Assembly (NCBI GenBank): GCA_902362775.1 | Contig: CABIXV010000008.1 | Coordinates: 1,927 to 35,855, forward strand | DNA from: Clostridiales bacterium | GTDB taxonomy: Bacteria; Bacillota; Clostridia; Oscillospirales; Oscillospiraceae | Reading direction: 5' to 3' | Length of the DNA stretch: 33,929 nucleotides | Part shown: positions 1 to 9,883 of the stretch, piece by piece | Layout of the letters: each line of letters begins with the position of its first letter | Numbering within the stretch: position 1 is the stretch's first letter | Notes under the pieces: generated by a model | Seen by the model: only the letters and a program-made list of their open reading frames with translations | Databases searched by the model: none | What the model was told of the DNA's origin: nothing | Translations under genes and position numbers: made by a program

Positions 1-1275
1 CTGGCTAAGGATGTGCTGATTTTGTTTCTTACCTGCTCCGCTGTCTGGCTGCTGATCCAGACCAGAATGCTGGAGCCGCTGCACAATATTCTCCGGGAGG
101 ATATGCCCCAGACCCAGATGGGAGAGACGGAAGGGGGTAGCCGGATCGAGGCGGTCCGCCCCCTGCGTATCGCGGTCAATCTGACGGCGGGTATGGAGAC
201 TGGCCGCTATGGAGTTCAGTATGACCAAGGGGCGGCGGATGCCCTATTCCAACAGGTGGCCGGCCTGCTGGCCGAGGGGCTGTCCAGTGCGGGCCAGCCA
301 GAGCGGGTGAACCGCTACCAGTGGGAGGAGGCGCTCACCTCCTGTCCTGGCGTCTATTTCGATTTTCAGGGGGATATCCCCCTCCAAGTGCTGGTGGGCT
401 GGCTGTCCGGTGAGGAGAGCGCGCTGGATGCCCATGTCCGGCGACTGGTCCTGTCCCTATGGCAGAACCAAGTGGCGTTTTATTACCAGGACCAGCGGGA
501 CGGATATTACTACCGCTGTCTGACGGAGGTTGTCACGCCCCAGCAGTTGGAAAGCGCGCTGACCGGAATGGGGACAAACGGCGCCCGCTTCGCCTTTGAG
601 ACCGATCTGTACCAGGACCTGGACCCGGATACCCTGCTGACAGAGGGGGGGCTGGATCCGGTCATCTATCAGGCGGCCAATCCGGCTGTCGGAGGGCAGA
701 GCGCCCTTGCCGCTCTGGCGGAGGACCTGGACTTCTCGGTGGGCTCCAGCGTATTTTACTCTGCGGGCACGGAGCAGGTGGTCCGAAACGGCAACGACAC
801 CCTGCGGCTGACTGAACGGGGCATCGCAACCTATCTGGCTGACCGGGGCGGGGTGGGCCATTTCCCCCTGTCCGGGGCAGACCTGTTTGAAGCGGTAGAG
901 ACATGCCGCCGACTGGCCGCGGACGCTATGACGCCCCGTATGGGAGAGGCGAGACTGTATCTGATGTCTGTCCAAGAGGTGGATGGGGGCTGGCAAATCG
1001 ACTTTGGATACTGCCTGAACGGGGTGCCGGTCCAACTGGACGAGGGGAGTGCGGCCCAGTTTTTGGTCCAGAACGGGAGGATAGACCGCTTTACGCTCCG
1101 GCTGCGCAGCTATACAGCCAGCGGAGAGCGTGGGTCTGTCATGCCGCCCCTCCAGGCCACGGCGGCTCTCACGGCCAAAGGGATGGAGGGGGATGAGTTG
1201 ATGCTGGCCTATCTGGACGGCGGCGGGGACAGCGTGTCCGCCACCTGGGTGGCCGCCGGCAGCCGGGAGGATTGA
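1..1275 (+). CDS. yycH: YycH-family regulator of the WalK (YycG) sensor kinase, 5-prime partial
   Basis: YycH proteins are membrane-anchored extracytoplasmic partners that, with YycI, modulate the WalK histidine kinase controlling cell-wall metabolism. The reading frame is open to base 1 (L-A-K-D-V-L before the first possible GTG at 13), so the true start probably lies upstream and the gene is truncated by the window. One hydrophobic segment (VLILFLTCSAVWLLI) is at the visible N-terminus, followed by about 400 residues of soluble, extracytoplasmic-looking sequence. A yycI-like gene follows after 4 bases, the usual yycH-yycI order, and walR-walK would be expected upstream outside the window. 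The family call rests on topology, size and this pairing; sequence conservation of YycH is low. Confidence 0.72.
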   Translation: MAKDVLILFLTCSAVWLLIQTRMLEPLHNILREDMPQTQMGETEGGSRIEAVRPLRIAVNLTAGMETGRYGVQYDQGAADALFQQVAGLLAEGLSSAGQPERVNRYQWEEALTSCPGVYFDFQGDIPLQVLVGWLSGEESALDAHVRRLVLSLWQNQVAFYYQDQRDGYYYRCLTEVVTPQQLESALTGMGTNGARFAFETDLYQDLDPDTLLTEGGLDPVIYQAANPAVGGQSALAALAEDLDFSVGSSVFYSAGTEQVVRNGNDTLRLTERGIATYLADRGGVGHFPLSGADLFEAVETCRRLAADAMTPRMGEARLYLMSVQEVDGGWQIDFGYCLNGVPVQLDEGSAAQFLVQNGRIDRFTLRLRSYTASGERGSVMPPLQATAALTAKGMEGDELMLAYLDGGGDSVSATWVAAGSRED

Positions 1276-1279
1276 CGGT

Positions 1280-2098
1280 ATGGAATGGTCCAAGCTGAAA
1301 AACATCATCCTGATCATGCTCGCGGCGGTCAATCTGTGCTTACTGTTCTTTGTGGTCCAACGGGAGTGGCGGGACAGCGCCAACCAGAGGCAGAATCGCC
1401 AGCAGGCCGTGGATTTCCTGACTGACCGTGGGATACAGATCCATGAGGGACAACTGCCCGACGACCAGATGGTTCCCAGGCCCCAGACCGTGGAGCGGGA
1501 CCAGGAGGAGGAAAGCCGCTTGGCCACCCAGCTTTTGGGGGAGGATGTAGTGGTCCAGGCCAGAGGAGCCGGGGTGTACCGCTACCAAAACGGGGCGGGC
1601 GCCCTCCAGTTCCACAGCGATGGATCCTTTTCGGCGGAATTATCGCCAGACAGCTTCCCACTGGGTGTGGACCAGGAGAGAAGCTGTCTGGACCTCCTGA
1701 CCCAAATCGGGTTCGAGGGAGAGACAACGGCACGGGATGAGAATACCCTGACGGTCCGCCAGAGCTGGGAGGGCATCCCCCTGTTTAACCACCAGGTTAC
1801 CCTGGTATGGGGCTCGGAGGGGCTGGAGACCATGACCGCCGGCCGCCGTCTGGTGGGCAGCCCTGTGGAGCGGACGGACCAGCGGCCCATTACGGTGGCC
1901 TCGGCGCTCGTCTACTTTTATAATGGCCTTAATGGGCTGGGCGACGTATGCAATCAGGTGGACAGTATTGTTCAGGGCTATGTCAGTGTCACCTCTCTGT
2001 CCGGGCCCATGGAGCTGATCCCGGTGTGGCGCGTCACAACGGACACCGGCGCTTATCAACTGGACCTGCTTACCGGGGAGCTGAACCGGGTGGAGTGA
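1280..2098 (+). CDS. yycI: YycI-family two-component system regulatory protein
   Basis: Predicted 272-residue membrane-anchored protein. Residues about 7-25 form one transmembrane helix (NIILIMLAAVNLCLLFFVV) after a short cytoplasmic start, and the rest is predicted to be outside the membrane. This matches YycI, which forms a complex with YycH and WalK. The C-terminal part ends in a W-R-V-T-T-D-T-G-A-Y-Q-L-D-L-L-T-G-E stretch that resembles the PepSY-like repeat typical of YycH/YycI folds. GGGAGG at 1263-1269 precedes the ATG at 1280, and the gene is 4 bases behind yycH, so the two are one operon. A terminator follows at 2109. In many Firmicutes the metallo-beta-lactamase walJ comes next; here murI comes instead. 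Confidence 0.75.
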   Translation: MEWSKLKNIILIMLAAVNLCLLFFVVQREWRDSANQRQNRQQAVDFLTDRGIQIHEGQLPDDQMVPRPQTVERDQEEESRLATQLLGEDVVVQARGAGVYRYQNGAGALQFHSDGSFSAELSPDSFPLGVDQERSCLDLLTQIGFEGETTARDENTLTVRQSWEGIPLFNHQVTLVWGSEGLETMTAGRRLVGSPVERTDQRPITVASALVYFYNGLNGLGDVCNQVDSIVQGYVSVTSLSGPMELIPVWRVTTDTGAYQLDLLTGELNRVE

Positions 2099-2108
2099 CG
2101 AAGGGTAT

Positions 2109-2154
2109 CTCCGCGGAGCGGTAAAACTTGACCGCCCCGCGGAGTTTCGTCTTT
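2109..2154 (+). terminator. Intrinsic terminator after yycI
   Basis: Arms 2109-2122 and 2131-2144 form a 14-base stem with a single A-C mismatch around an 8-base loop. A T-rich run (TTTCGTCTTT) follows. It lies 10 bases after the yycI stop. Confidence 0.75.
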
Positions 2155-2180
2155 ACCAGACCGACAGTTTGTGGTAATAT
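2152..2180 (+). promoter_or_regulatory. Weak candidate promoter for murI
   Basis: TTTACC (2152-2157), a 17-base spacer and TAATAT (2175-2180) lie between the yycI terminator and murI. Each box matches the sigma-A consensus at only 4 of 6 positions, so this is suggested mainly by position. Confidence 0.3.
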
Positions 2181-2228
2181 CCACTGGTGACGGCCGGCAA
2201 CCCGCCGGCGGCAGAAGAAGGTGTATCT

Positions 2229-3044
2229 ATGTTCCATCCCAGTGACCCCATCGGAATCCTGGACTCTGGCATCGGCGGCTTTAGTGTAGTCCGGCAGGTT
2301 CAGCGGACGCTGCCAGGCGAGGAGCTGGTCTATTTCGGGGACGGCGCCCATATTCCCTACGGGAACCATCCAGAGGACAAGATCGTGGCCATGGCCCGGT
2401 ATATGTTCCGCTTCATGGAGGATCATCATGTGAAGGCCCTGCTGGTGGCCTGCAATACCATCTCCTGCGTAATCGGACAGTGTGAGGGGGAGGTGTCCTG
2501 CCCCACCTTCAACGCGGTTCAGGCGGGGGCGGAGGCCGCCGCACGGCTGAGTGTAGACAAGATAGGAGTCATCTCCACCGTCTTTACCCACAACTCCCGG
2601 TGCTATCCGGAGGGAATATTGGCCCGCAGCCCCAAGAAGCTGGTGGTCCTCAGCTGTGGCTGTCCTGATCTGGCCCGGCTGGTGGAGCACAACCTGGGGG
2701 ACCCTGCCGGCATGGCGGAGGTGGAGGCGGACCTGCGTCTGGAGATGGACGGCATAGTGCGGGAGGGCATCCAGTGCTGTGTGCTGGGCTGTACCCATTA
2801 CCCCCTGGTGGCGGACAGCATCCGCCGCCTGTATCCCGGCCTGCCCCTCATCGACCCCGCGGAGGAGATGGCCCGCTCCTTGAAGGAGTACCTGGAGGGA
2901 GAGCGGTTGCTGGCCTCTGGCGACAGATTGGGCGGACTGACCATCTATACCACCGGCGACGTGAAGGAGTATGCTCTGCGGGCCCGCCAGGTGGGACTGG
3001 AGCGGATAGGGAGCGTGTCCTTCTATCCCCCTATGGCGCTTTGA
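2229..3044 (+). CDS. murI: Glutamate racemase
   Basis: Interconverts L- and D-glutamate, supplying D-Glu for peptidoglycan; cytosolic and cofactor-independent. The 271-residue product has the expected motifs: the D-S-G-I-G-G loop with Asp12, the P-Y-G-N segment near residue 43, the first catalytic cysteine in A-C-N-T (Cys75) and the second in G-C-T-H-Y-P-L (Cys188). The ATG at 2229 is chosen because AGAAGG lies about 8 bases upstream and the family N-terminus P-I-G-I-L-D-S-G-I-G-G follows almost at once; an in-frame GTG at 2187 would add 14 unconserved residues. It is a single gene between terminators at 2109 and 3058. Its closeness to the yyc genes places two cell-wall functions side by side. 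Confidence 0.95.
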   Translation: MFHPSDPIGILDSGIGGFSVVRQVQRTLPGEELVYFGDGAHIPYGNHPEDKIVAMARYMFRFMEDHHVKALLVACNTISCVIGQCEGEVSCPTFNAVQAGAEAAARLSVDKIGVISTVFTHNSRCYPEGILARSPKKLVVLSCGCPDLARLVEHNLGDPAGMAEVEADLRLEMDGIVREGIQCCVLGCTHYPLVADSIRRLYPGLPLIDPAEEMARSLKEYLEGERLLASGDRLGGLTIYTTGDVKEYALRARQVGLERIGSVSFYPPMAL

Positions 3045-3057
3045 CAGGGATAAATGT

Positions 3058-3090
3058 GGGACAGGGCGAAGATTGCCCTGTCCCTTTTTT
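3058..3090 (+). terminator. Intrinsic terminator after murI
   Basis: Perfect 10-base stem GGGACAGGGC (3058-3067) with GCCCTGTCCC (3075-3084), 7-base loop, then six T (3085-3090). Confidence 0.92.
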
Positions 3091-3116
3091 ACACCGGCGG
3101 CTTGGAGAAAAAGAAT

Positions 3117-3145
3117 TTGCCATAGACCGTCAGATACGGTATACT
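3117..3145 (+). promoter_or_regulatory. Sigma-A-type promoter for the 3177-5737 operon
   Basis: TTGCCA (3117-3122), 17-base spacer, TATACT (3140-3145). Transcription would start near 3152, 9 bases before the ribosome site at 3161. Confidence 0.7.
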
Positions 3146-3176
3146 GGACCCACAAAAGAGAGGAGAGGTGTTGCCT

Positions 3177-4298
3177 GTGGGCGAGCTGAATTTTGCTGTC
3201 CCCACCCTGTTTGGCCTGGAGGGGCTGTGCGCTGACGAGATCCGGAGGCTGGGTCTGCCCAGTGTCCAGGCGGAAAATGGCCGGGTGCTGTGTACTGGAA
3301 CAGAGGGGGACCTGCCCCGGCTGAATCTGAATCTGCGTACCGGGGAGCGGGTTCTGCTAGTGCTGGGGACATTCCCGGCTGGAAACTTTGACGCTCTATT
3401 TGAAGGGACGCGGGCCCTGCCCTGGGAGCGGTTCATCCCTCGGGAGGGCCAGTTTCCAGTGAAGGGCCACTCCCTCAACTCCGCCCTCCACTCGGTGCCC
3501 GCCTGCCAATCCATCGTGAAAAAGTCGGTGGCCGCCCGGCTGGGAGAGACTTACGGCTTGAATACCCTGCCGGAAACAGGGGCGCTGTACCAGATCCAGT
3601 TCGCGATTATGAAGGATACCGCCACCCTGATGCTGGATACCTCCGGCGCTGGGCTGCACAAGAGGGGCTACCGGGCCCAGGGGGTGATTGCCCCCCTGCG
3701 GGAAACGCTGGCGGCGGCCATGGTCCTGCTGTCCCGGTACAGAGGCCGGGACCCCCTGTGCGACCCCTTCTGCGGCAGCGGCACCATCCCCATCGAGGCT
3801 GCCCTGATTGCCCGAAACCGGGCGCCGGGGCTGAACAGGTCCTTCTCCGCCCAAAAATGGGGGTGGCTGGACAAGCGGCTCTGGATGGAGGCGGCTGACC
3901 AGGCCATGGACCAGGAATTTGATGGGGATTATGAGATTTGGGGCGGCGACCTGGACCCCGCCGCCGTGGAGCTGGCCCGGCACAATGCTCAACTGGCAGA
4001 GGTGGACGACATCGTATCCTTTGAGGCGGCCGACGCCCGGACCTTCCACTGGGGCGGCCTCTATGGCCGGGTGGTCACCAATCCGCCTTACGGAGAGCGC
4101 ATCATGGAGCGCCGGGAGGCGGAGGAGCTGTACCGGGCCTTCGGCCGAGCCTGGAGCAAATTTCCAGAGGGCTGGAAGCTCTTCCTTTTGTCCTCCCACA
4201 CCGAGTTTGAGCGGACTTTCGGCCGGCAGGCGGACAAGAAGCGAAAACTCTATAACGGGATGCTGAAGTGCGACCTGTTTATGTACGGGATGAAATAG
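3177..4298 (+). CDS. Class I RNA methyltransferase with THUMP domain (RlmL N-terminal/TrmN-like)
   Basis: SAM-dependent methyltransferase expected to make N2-methylguanosine in 23S rRNA or tRNA. The roughly 160-residue N-terminal half is a ferredoxin-like plus THUMP RNA-binding region (start E-L-N-F-A-V-P-T-L-F-G-L-E-G-L). The catalytic half carries D-P-F-C-G-S-G-T-I-P-I-E-A near residue 197 and the base-flipping motif N-P-P-Y-G near residue 302. At 373 residues it matches single-domain Firmicutes homologues, not the fused E. coli RlmKL. GTG 3177 is preferred because AGGAGAGG (3161-3168) lies 8 bases before it; GTG 3168 and TTG 3171 would be too close. It leads an operon: the next gene begins 9 bases after its stop. 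The exact substrate cannot be read from sequence. Confidence 0.88.
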   Translation: MGELNFAVPTLFGLEGLCADEIRRLGLPSVQAENGRVLCTGTEGDLPRLNLNLRTGERVLLVLGTFPAGNFDALFEGTRALPWERFIPREGQFPVKGHSLNSALHSVPACQSIVKKSVAARLGETYGLNTLPETGALYQIQFAIMKDTATLMLDTSGAGLHKRGYRAQGVIAPLRETLAAAMVLLSRYRGRDPLCDPFCGSGTIPIEAALIARNRAPGLNRSFSAQKWGWLDKRLWMEAADQAMDQEFDGDYEIWGGDLDPAAVELARHNAQLAEVDDIVSFEAADARTFHWGGLYGRVVTNPPYGERIMERREAEELYRAFGRAWSKFPEGWKLFLLSSHTEFERTFGRQADKKRKLYNGMLKCDLFMYGMK

Positions 4299-4306
4299 GA
4301 GGGGTC

Positions 4307-4804
4307 ATGCCTTACCATATAAAAAAATTTCGGGGATATCGGCGGGAGCTGAAAAGGGTTCTGCGGGTGGTAGAGGAGTACCAGCCCAACTGGTGTCCGG
4401 CGGAAGAGGATTTTCGAGAGGAGTGGCTGGACCTGGGAGCCAACCGTTTTTTTCATCCCAGAGGGAAGGACCGGAAGGCGCTGATGGCCGCCCTCCTGCG
4501 AAAGACGGAGGAACTGATTGCCGTCAGGCCGGCGGACCTGCCCTTCTGTAAAATATTCCTCTTTGTCCCTGGGGGCGACCCGGCTCTGGCGGAGATCATC
4601 CTCATCTACGACCCGGACCGCTTCCAGACCTTCTGGGTGCGTACCGACCCGGCGGACCAACTGTGGATTCCCCAGGAAGGTCCCTCCCTGCTGGCGGAGC
4701 TTGGGCTGGAGAGCTCCCTCCCGGAGCGGTGCGTGCTGGAGGAGTTTCACTGGGCAGGCTATGTGGAGCAGCAGGTGATCTGGGGCTTTGGGGAGCTGCC
4801 CTGA
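4307..4804 (+). CDS. DUF3916-like conserved protein of unknown function
   Basis: A 165-residue soluble protein starting M-P-Y-H-I-K-K-F-R-G-Y-R-R-E-L-K-R. No transmembrane segment is visible. The basic start, the central K-A-L-M-A-A-L-L-R-K-T-E-E-L helix followed by a hydrophobic strand (CKIFLFVPG), and the late W-I-P-Q-E-G segment resemble DUF3916 proteins; I recall that family only approximately, so the label is tentative and no function is known. AGGAGGGG at 4297-4304 overlaps the stop of the methyltransferase gene and sets the ATG at 4307. It sits between an RNA methyltransferase and a lipid kinase in a tight operon, which does not point to a clear role. Confidence 0.72.
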   Translation: MPYHIKKFRGYRRELKRVLRVVEEYQPNWCPAEEDFREEWLDLGANRFFHPRGKDRKALMAALLRKTEELIAVRPADLPFCKIFLFVPGGDPALAEIILIYDPDRFQTFWVRTDPADQLWIPQEGPSLLAELGLESSLPERCVLEEFHWAGYVEQQVIWGFGELP

Positions 4805-4822
4805 GGCGCTTCGGAGGTGTCT

Positions 4823-5737
4823 ATGGACCATCTGTTTATTATCAACCCCGCCGCGGGGAAAAAGGATAGTACCGAGACGCTGGAGCGGTTGCTGGAGAGA
4901 CTGCCTTTTCCTCGCAAGATAGTCCACACCGCCAGAGAAGGGGACGCCCGACGAATGACAGAGGCGGCCGCTGCTCTGGGGAAACCCATTCGGATCTACG
5001 CCTGTGGCGGCGACGGCACCCTCAACGAAGTGGTCAACGGGGCGGCGGGCCACGATTTTCTGGCAGTGACCAACGTGCCCATGGGGACGGGCAACGACTT
5101 TCTGAAACTGTTTGGGCCCAACTACCGCAGCATTTTTTCAAATCTCGAGGCTTTGGCGGCCGGGCCGCAGGCCGCCTTTGACCTGATGGACTGCAACGGC
5201 AAGCTGGGGCTGGATGTGATATGCGCCGGAGTGGACGCACGTATCGCTGCCGGAGTACACAAATACAAGCGATTGAAAGGTGTCTCCGGACGATGGGCCT
5301 ATCTGCTGTCCCTGGCGGAGCAGGTGCTTGTACGGGGAATCTGCCGTCCCATGACGGTGTCTATGGGGGCTGACCGCTGGACGCAGGAGCCCACCGCCAT
5401 CCTGTGCATCTGCAATGGGCGGCACTATGGGGGCGGTTTTATGCCGGTGGCCGACGCCATGCCTGACGACGGCGTGCTGGATGTGCTGCGGGTGGGCAAG
5501 GTGAGTCTGCCTACCTTCGCGCGCCTGGCGGGCCAGTACGCTAAAGGCTTGTACTGGAAGTACCCCGCGCTGATTCGAGCCTACCACGGGCAGGAGGTGT
5601 CCTTCTCCGCCCGGGAACCCATCACCGTGGTAGTGGATGGAGAGATCATGCGGGACACCACTTTTACCGTCCGCCTGTCAGAGAAAAAGGTGAATTTCTT
5701 TTACCCGGCTGGAGCGAGCTATGCCCCTTGTGTTTAG
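4823..5737 (+). CDS. Diacylglycerol kinase family lipid kinase (DagK/YegS/BmrU type)
   Basis: Phosphorylates diacylglycerol or a related lipid with ATP at the membrane face, recycling lipid for phospholipid synthesis. The 304-residue product begins with the nucleotide-binding strand F-I-I-N-P-A-A-G-K-K, has the diagnostic G-G-D-G-T-L-N-E-V-V-N-G loop near residue 61 and G-T-G-N-D-F near residue 88, and ends in the beta-sandwich domain with V-V-D-G-E near residue 270. These are hallmarks of the DAGK catalytic domain. The ATG at 4823 has GGAGG at 4813-4817; an in-frame GTG at 4817 overlaps that site and is unlikely. It is the last gene of the three-gene operon; its stop codon is part of the stray half-CIRCE at 5734. 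Confidence 0.88.
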   Translation: MDHLFIINPAAGKKDSTETLERLLERLPFPRKIVHTAREGDARRMTEAAAALGKPIRIYACGGDGTLNEVVNGAAGHDFLAVTNVPMGTGNDFLKLFGPNYRSIFSNLEALAAGPQAAFDLMDCNGKLGLDVICAGVDARIAAGVHKYKRLKGVSGRWAYLLSLAEQVLVRGICRPMTVSMGADRWTQEPTAILCICNGRHYGGGFMPVADAMPDDGVLDVLRVGKVSLPTFARLAGQYAKGLYWKYPALIRAYHGQEVSFSAREPITVVVDGEIMRDTTFTVRLSEKKVNFFYPAGASYAPCV

Positions 5738-5742
5738 CACTC
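5734..5742 (+). promoter_or_regulatory. Isolated CIRCE half-site overlapping the lipid kinase stop codon
   Basis: TTAGCACTC is a perfect left half of the HrcA operator. No GAGTGCTAA partner follows at the required 9-base distance; instead TTGACA (5743-5748) starts directly after it. The full operator lies 116 bases downstream. It may be chance or a decayed duplicate. Confidence 0.4.
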
Positions 5743-5778
5743 TTGACATATGTTTGTGAACAAAACGTAAATTATAGA

Positions 5779-5821
5779 AAATCAACCCTAAATTTTTTTG
5801 ATTTAGGGGTTGATTTTTTTT
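5779..5821 (+). terminator. Intrinsic terminator of the 3177-5737 operon
   Basis: AAATCAACCCTAAAT pairs with ATTTAGGGGTTGATTT with one bulged G, and an unbroken run of T follows to 5821. The stem is AT-rich but long. Its 3-prime arm also holds the groES -35 box. Confidence 0.75.
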
Positions 5822-5838
5822 GAGAAAGCGGTTATTAT
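5810..5838 (+). promoter_or_regulatory. groES-groEL promoter
   Basis: TTGATT (5810-5815), 17-base spacer, TATTAT (5833-5838). Transcription would start near 5845, a few bases before the CIRCE element, the usual HrcA geometry. The -35 box lies inside the descending arm and T-run of the upstream terminator. Confidence 0.65.
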
Positions 5839-5849
5839 CATAGTTAGAT

Positions 5850-5876
5850 TTAGCACTTAAATAAAAAGAGTGCTAA
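5850..5876 (+). promoter_or_regulatory. CIRCE operator (HrcA binding site)
   Basis: TTAGCACTT, nine bases, GAGTGCTAA. This is the CIRCE inverted repeat with one change in the left arm (consensus TTAGCACTC). It lies in the untranslated leader of groES, so HrcA should repress the operon until heat or misfolded protein titrates GroEL away. hrcA itself is not in the window. Confidence 0.95.
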
Positions 5877-5893
5877 ACCGCTGAGAAAGTTAG

Positions 5894-6211
<318 letters not shown>

Positions 6212-6264
6212 ACCCGTCTTTTTATCCCAAATCGTGTATCAAATTTACTCTAAATCGGAGGTAA

Positions 6265-7899
<1,635 letters not shown>

Positions 7900-7987
7900 T
7901 AAACGCGGTTAGTCTTTAAAACCCGGGCACGTAGAAAGCCAACTTCCTTCCGCCGTGTCCGTGTCAAAGCCTAACGTTTAAGAAACT

Positions 7988-8029
7988 AAAAAGTTCGGCT
8001 CTCATCAAAAGTGAGAGCCGAACTTTTTT
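7988..8029 (+). terminator. Intrinsic terminator after groEL
   Basis: AAGTTCGGCTCTCA (7991-8004) pairs perfectly with TGAGAGCCGAACTT (8012-8025) around a 7-base loop; T-run to 8029. A-run before and T-run after could make it work in both directions. Confidence 0.93.
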
Positions 8030-8086
8030 GCTTGGAATATAGGTATGTCTAGGAGTGCGGTTTGATTGGTTTTTTCTGTGTATGAT

Positions 8087-8121
8087 GGCTATAAGATTTG
8101 AGGCCATACTAATTTATAGCC
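8087..8121. repeat. Short inverted repeat in the 7900-8234 intergenic region
   Basis: GGCTATAA (8087-8094) and TTATAGCC (8114-8121), 19 bases apart. The 335-base gap 7900-8234 otherwise holds the groEL terminator, an unpaired TTGACA at 8135-8140 and AT-rich sequence from which the nfeD promoter must come, but I cannot fix a convincing -35/-10 pair. No gene is seen in it. Confidence 0.35.
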
Positions 8122-8234
8122 AATATTTTATTTTTTGACAGCAAGTTATTGTAGCAATTTCCTGGCGGATATGATATGCTACCAATATAGCAAGCCTCGG
8201 GACTGTGCATCAGGACCGGGGGAAAGGAGTGTCT

Positions 8235-8663
8235 ATGAGTCCGAGTACCATTTGGCTGATCGTCATGGTGGTGCTGGTCCTCGGGGAACTGGCCACCGTG
8301 GGGCTGACCTTCATTTGGTTTGCCGTCGGAGCCCTAGGCGGAGCGATCACAGCCTGGATGGGCGGAGCAATCTGGGTTCAGGTGATTGTGTTTCTGGCTC
8401 TGTCCGGTCTGGCGCTGGCTCTGGTGCGGCCATTGGCCGCCCGGTATCTGGATACCAAAAATGTGGCCACTAACGCGGATCGGGTGATCGGCAAGACTGC
8501 CATAGTGATCCAGGACATCGACAACATAGAGGGAAAGGGTCAGGTCAATATCTCAGGCCAGATATGGTCCGCCCGGAGCCAGCAGGCTGTGGTCATCCCC
8601 GCCGGTACGGAGGTCAAAGTGCTTCGTATCGAAGGGGTCAAGGTGTTCGTAGAAACATTATAA
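8235..8663 (+). CDS. NfeD-family membrane protein (short form)
   Basis: Predicted 142-residue protein with two or three N-terminal transmembrane helices (residues about 4-75; start T-I-W-L-I-V-M-V-V-L-V-L) and a C-terminal OB-fold of about 60 residues with the pattern G-K-A-I/V-Q-D-I...G-Q-V-N-I-S-G-Q-I-W-S-A, typical of NfeD. These proteins pair with SPFH/stomatin proteins in membrane microdomains; the SPFH gene follows 41 bases later. AAAGGAG (8223-8229) sets the ATG at 8235; an in-frame upstream start at 8205 adds residues of no NfeD character. The short form lacks the ClpP-like protease domain of long NfeD proteins. Confidence 0.88.
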   Translation: MSPSTIWLIVMVVLVLGELATVGLTFIWFAVGALGGAITAWMGGAIWVQVIVFLALSGLALALVRPLAARYLDTKNVATNADRVIGKTAIVIQDIDNIEGKGQVNISGQIWSARSQQAVVIPAGTEVKVLRIEGVKVFVETL

Positions 8664-8704
8664 GTGCTTGTAAATGGAAGCCATTTAGAAAGTGAGGAGA
8701 AAAT

Positions 8705-9679
8705 ATGGAAGTTGTTTTGGGTATTCTGCCATGGATAATCTTGGCTCTGCTGGTCCTAATTGTGCTGGGGTCCTGCATCAAGATCGTTCCCCAGTCCCGT
8801 GCCTTTGTCATCGAGCGGCTGGGCGCATTCCGTACGGTGTGGGGCGTGGGCCTGAAGTTCAAGCTGCCTATCGTGGACCGGGTGGCGAAAAATGTGTCCC
8901 TGAAGGAGCAGGTGGTGGACTTTCCGCCCCAGCCCGTCATCACCAAGGACAACGTGACTATGCAGATCGATACCGTAATTTATTTTCAGATCACAGATCC
9001 CAAACTGTACACCTATGGGGTGGAGAACCCCATGTCCGCCATTGAAAACCTGACCGCTACCACCCTTCGTAATATTATCGGCGATCTGGAGCTGGACCAG
9101 TCCCTGACCAGCCGGGACCACATCAACGGACAGATGCGGGCGATCCTGGACGAAGCCACCGACAACTGGGGCATCAAGGTCAACCGGGTGGAGTTGAAAA
9201 ATATTATGCCGCCCCGGGATATTCAGGAATCCATGGAGAAGCAGATGCGGGCCGAGCGCGAGAGGCGTGAGTCCATTCTCCAGGCCGAGGGCCAGAAGCA
9301 GTCCCAAATCTTGGTGGCGGAGGGCGAGAAACAGTCCGCTATCCTTCGAGCCGACGCGGCCAAGCAGGCGGCCATCCTTCAGGCGGAAGGCGCCAAGCAG
9401 GCCAAGATTTTGGAGGCTGAGGCCGAAGCCGAGGCCATCCTGAAGGTCCAGCAGGCCACCGCAGACGCCATTCGGCTCATCAATGACGCCGCCCCTGGCG
9501 ACGGCGTCATCAAAATCAAGGCGCTGGAGGCATTCCAGGCCGCCGCCAACGGGAAAGCCACCAAGATCATCATTCCCAGCGAGATTCAGGGCTTGGCCGG
9601 TCTGGCTGCCGCCGCCAAGACAGTCTTCGACACCGAGGACCCCAAGGCTACCATCACCAAAACAGTAGTGAAAGAGTAA
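8705..9679 (+). CDS. SPFH/stomatin (band 7) membrane protein, QmcA-like
   Basis: A 324-residue protein with an N-terminal transmembrane anchor (residues about 4-24), an SPFH domain (about 25-185; I-V-P-Q-S-R-A-F-V-I-E-R-L-G is the classic start) and a long Ala/Glu/Lys/Gln-rich coiled coil (about 190-265) built of repeats such as A-E-G-E-K-Q-S-A-I-L and A-E-G-A-K-Q-A-K-I-L. The C-terminal segment with I-I-I-P-S-E-I-Q-G-L closes the family pattern. It likely forms oligomeric cages or microdomain scaffolds with the NfeD protein encoded just upstream, in the same operon. Ribosome site GTGAGGAG ends about 6 bases before ATG 8705. Confidence 0.92.
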   Translation: MEVVLGILPWIILALLVLIVLGSCIKIVPQSRAFVIERLGAFRTVWGVGLKFKLPIVDRVAKNVSLKEQVVDFPPQPVITKDNVTMQIDTVIYFQITDPKLYTYGVENPMSAIENLTATTLRNIIGDLELDQSLTSRDHINGQMRAILDEATDNWGIKVNRVELKNIMPPRDIQESMEKQMRAERERRESILQAEGQKQSQILVAEGEKQSAILRADAAKQAAILQAEGAKQAKILEAEAEAEAILKVQQATADAIRLINDAAPGDGVIKIKALEAFQAAANGKATKIIIPSEIQGLAGLAAAAKTVFDTEDPKATITKTVVKE

Positions 9680-9714
9680 GTAACGGGCACGACCTTCATT
9701 CCGCCCAAAAGACA

Positions 9715-9755
9715 GACAGGGACAGGCCCCTTCACGGTCTGCCCCTGTTTTGTTA
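9715..9755 (+). terminator. Probable terminator of the nfeD-SPFH operon
   Basis: ACAGGGACAGGC around 9715-9727 pairs imperfectly with GTCTGCCCCTGT around 9738-9749; a short TTTTGTTAT run follows. Stem quality is moderate. Confidence 0.55.
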
Positions 9756-9777
9756 TATATTTTAGGTAATAATGAAT

Positions 9778-9813
9778 AAAAAGTTTGAAAAAGTGTACTT
9801 TTTCAAACTTTTT
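9778..9813. repeat. Perfect 36-base palindrome upstream of the TraB-family gene
   Basis: Arms 9778-9794 and 9797-9813 are 17 bases each, perfectly complementary, with a 2-base centre. The central ten bases AAGTGTACTT recur in inverted orientation at 9904-9913, overlapping the -10 box of the downstream promoter. It could be an operator, or an AT-rich bidirectional terminator since T follows on the plus strand. Confidence 0.6.
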
Positions 9814-9883
9814 TCAAAATAACCCTTGCGCTAATATAACACAAAGATCCAGATATTGCAACCGATTTTCCAAATCATTTTTC

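Noticed and set aside
5743..5773. TTGACA directly after the half-CIRCE as an additional groES promoter
   Set aside because: No -10 box at 16-18 bases; the nearest, TAAATT, is at 19, and a transcript from here would meet the terminator at 5779-5821 at once.
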